A DNA stretch of 64,000 nt from NCBI RefSeq assembly GCF_000418325.1, contig NC_021658.1, positions 11,980,001 to 12,044,000 on the forward strand, in the 5' to 3' direction. Both the position numbers and the translations under genes were made by a program. Source of the DNA: Sorangium cellulosum So0157-2 (GTDB lineage Bacteria > Myxococcota_A > Polyangia > Polyangiales > Polyangiaceae). The notes below the pieces were generated by a model. That model was not told the origin of the DNA and searched no databases. It saw only the letters and a program-made list of their open reading frames with translations. Within the stretch, counting starts at the first letter, position 1, and each line of letters starts with the position of its first letter. This document shows positions 62,889 to 64,000 of the stretch, in pieces.

Positions 62889-64000
62889 CTAGCGCGAGCG
62901 CGGCGCCGCCGAGAGGCGCGCCACCCGCAGGAGCTCCGCCGCGCGCTCCAGCGGCTCCGCGTCGACGTCGAGGCCGTCGAGCATCGCCGCCGTCGCGAGC
63001 ACGCCGGGCAGCTCGACCTCCGGCGCCCACGCCTCGACATCCATGACCTCTCCGCCGACGACCTCCGACGCGCGCATCAGCGCCCGACCCGCGTGCAGGC
63101 AGAGGTTCACGTGCACCCGCGCGTCGCGCCCCCCGCGCTCGGAGAGCTCGCGCTCGAGCAGCAGCGCGGCCTCCACGATCTCCCGCCGCGACGCCCGATC
63201 CGACGGCGCCGGGGCGGCGAGCTCCTTGAAGAACAGCAGCGTATTGCCCGTCTTCATCGCCGCGCCGAAGCCCCGCGCCGCGAGGAAGCGCGACGCGCGC
63301 GGCAGCACCGCATCCATGTCGGCGAGCAGCGCGTCGTCGGGCTCATCCGCGGCGCCGCACGCCGCGCGCACCTCGACGTGGATCGCACCCACCCGGCGCT
63401 CCTCCGGGCTCCCCGGCCGCGGCGCGGCGCTCTTGCGCGCCGCGGCCACGGCGGCGCGGAGCTCCTCGATGAACTCCGCCGCCGTCTGGTGCCGCGCGGC
63501 CGGGTCCTTGGCCATCGCGCGGAGCACCACGCCGTCGAGCGCGGGGCTCACGGGCGCCTCGCGGCTCGGGCTCGGCGGGAGCACCCAGAGGTGCATGTGC
63601 AGGAGCGTCGCGAGCATCGAGTCGAGGAACGGGAGCTTGCCTGTCAGCATGTAATAGGCGAGCGCGCCGAGGGCGTAGACGTCCGTCCTCGGGTCCGCCG
63701 CCTGCCCCCGGATCTGCTCGGGCGCCATGCACGCCGGCGTGCCGAGCAGGTGCGTCGGCGCCGTGATGCCCGGCCCCGCGTCGTCGAGGACCTTGGCGAC
63801 GCCGAAGTCGAGGAGGATCACGCGCGCAGGACCGCCCTCGTCGGCGATGAACACGTTCGAGGCCTTGAGATCCCGATGCACGATCGCGCTCCTGTGGACG
63901 GCCGACAGCGCCTCGCAGACCGGCTCCAGGATCTCGAGCGCCTCGTCCGGCGAGAGCCTGCCGCGCGAGGTGATGTACGACTGGAGATCGACCCCGCGGA
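62889..64000 (-). CDS. Ser/Thr protein kinase with a cyclase-like C-terminal domain (5' end outside window)
   Basis: The frame is open to the window edge; the ATG-like GTG at 63881 is internal to IVHRDLKASN. Visible kinase parts: catalytic HRDLKASN, LLDFGVAKVL, GTPACMAPEQI, and subdomains to ~residue 170. After a linker a second domain of ~170 residues follows, with VGAIHVEVRAACG, FGAAMKTGNTLLFFKEL, ARVHVNLCLHAGRALMR and VLATAAML. The order of strands and VHVNLCLHAG resemble a class III nucleotide cyclase fold, but the catalytic metals are not obvious, so it may be a degenerate sensor. Likely a signal-transduction protein. Confidence 0.8.
   Translation of the reverse strand, partial: RGVDLQSYITSRGRLSPDEALEILEPVCEALSAVHRSAIVHRDLKASNVFIADEGGPARVILLDFGVAKVLDDAGPGITAPTHLLGTPACMAPEQIRGQAADPRTDVYALGALAYYMLTGKLPFLDSMLATLLHMHLWVLPPSPSREAPVSPALDGVVLRAMAKDPAARHQTAAEFIEELRAAVAAARKSAAPRPGSPEERRVGAIHVEVRAACGAADEPDDALLADMDAVLPRASRFLAARGFGAAMKTGNTLLFFKELAAPAPSDRASRREIVEAALLLERELSERGGRDARVHVNLCLHAGRALMRASEVVGGEVMDVEAWAPEVELPGVLATAAMLDGLDVDAEPLERAAELLRVARLSAAPRSR

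Overview
The window is very GC-rich, gene-dense bacterial DNA. I read it as a large-genome myxobacterium of the Polyangiales (Sorangium-like). The signs are a MopE/choice-of-anchor-type lipoprotein, a MYXO-CTERM-like C-terminal tail, Ser/Thr kinases with membrane or extra domains, abundant GTG starts with 4-nt ATGA/GTGA overlaps, and third-position G/C saturation that opens long false antisense frames. No rRNA, tRNA, CRISPR array or complete insertion sequence was recognised. This taxonomic call is an inference from gene style, not a match.

Layout. 1-4076: end of a phosphonate-biosynthesis operon (PEP mutase fused to a nucleotidyltransferase, split phosphonopyruvate decarboxylase, second nucleotidyltransferase), convergent with a CDP-alcohol phosphotransferase; together they suggest a phosphonate headgroup put on a lipid or glycan. 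4198-10480: PDZ lipoprotein, YbjN-like protein, metK, two large lipoproteins and a B3/B4-domain protein. 10638-27328: exopolysaccharide locus with an O-antigen-ligase-like protein carrying a long C-terminal domain, a flippase-like protein, a giant FG-GAP/FnIII surface protein, a Wzz/BY-kinase, a second polymerase, a GT4 glycosyltransferase, a heparinase-like lyase and a WecA-type initiating transferase. 27329-28274: a gene-free, partly AT-rich interval ending in a seven-copy minisatellite and a dyad operator.

28275-34102: a cysteine-rich MerR-family regulator followed by iscS-iscU-iscA-hscB-hscA-fdx, a complete ISC iron-sulfur operon with a MerR-type protein where IscR usually sits. 34146-39486: small membrane protein, DUF4142 protein, an RdgC-like protein with a coupled partner, a secreted protein, ychF and a LysR regulator. 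39584-47166: reverse-strand run gap-pgk-tpiA-secG followed by a GT39-like membrane protein, a left-handed-beta-helix acetyltransferase and a DegT aminotransferase (amino-sugar synthesis), with trxA nearby. 47409-64000: a mixed set including a polyprenol-phosphate mannosyltransferase, a kinase beside an SPFH protein, an AlkB-like dioxygenase, a D-aminoacylase, a Bcr/CflA efflux pump, an APC permease that has lost its N-terminus, a YvcK-like protein, an orphan DNA methyltransferase, a secreted Cys/His protein and a truncated kinase with a cyclase-like tail.

Most notable observations: the phosphonate cluster, the MerR-type regulator and repeat array in front of the isc operon, a -1 frame break that separates the FG-GAP protein from its MYXO-CTERM-like tail, two copies of a ~180-bp palindromic element each placed between convergent genes, and the decapitated permease.
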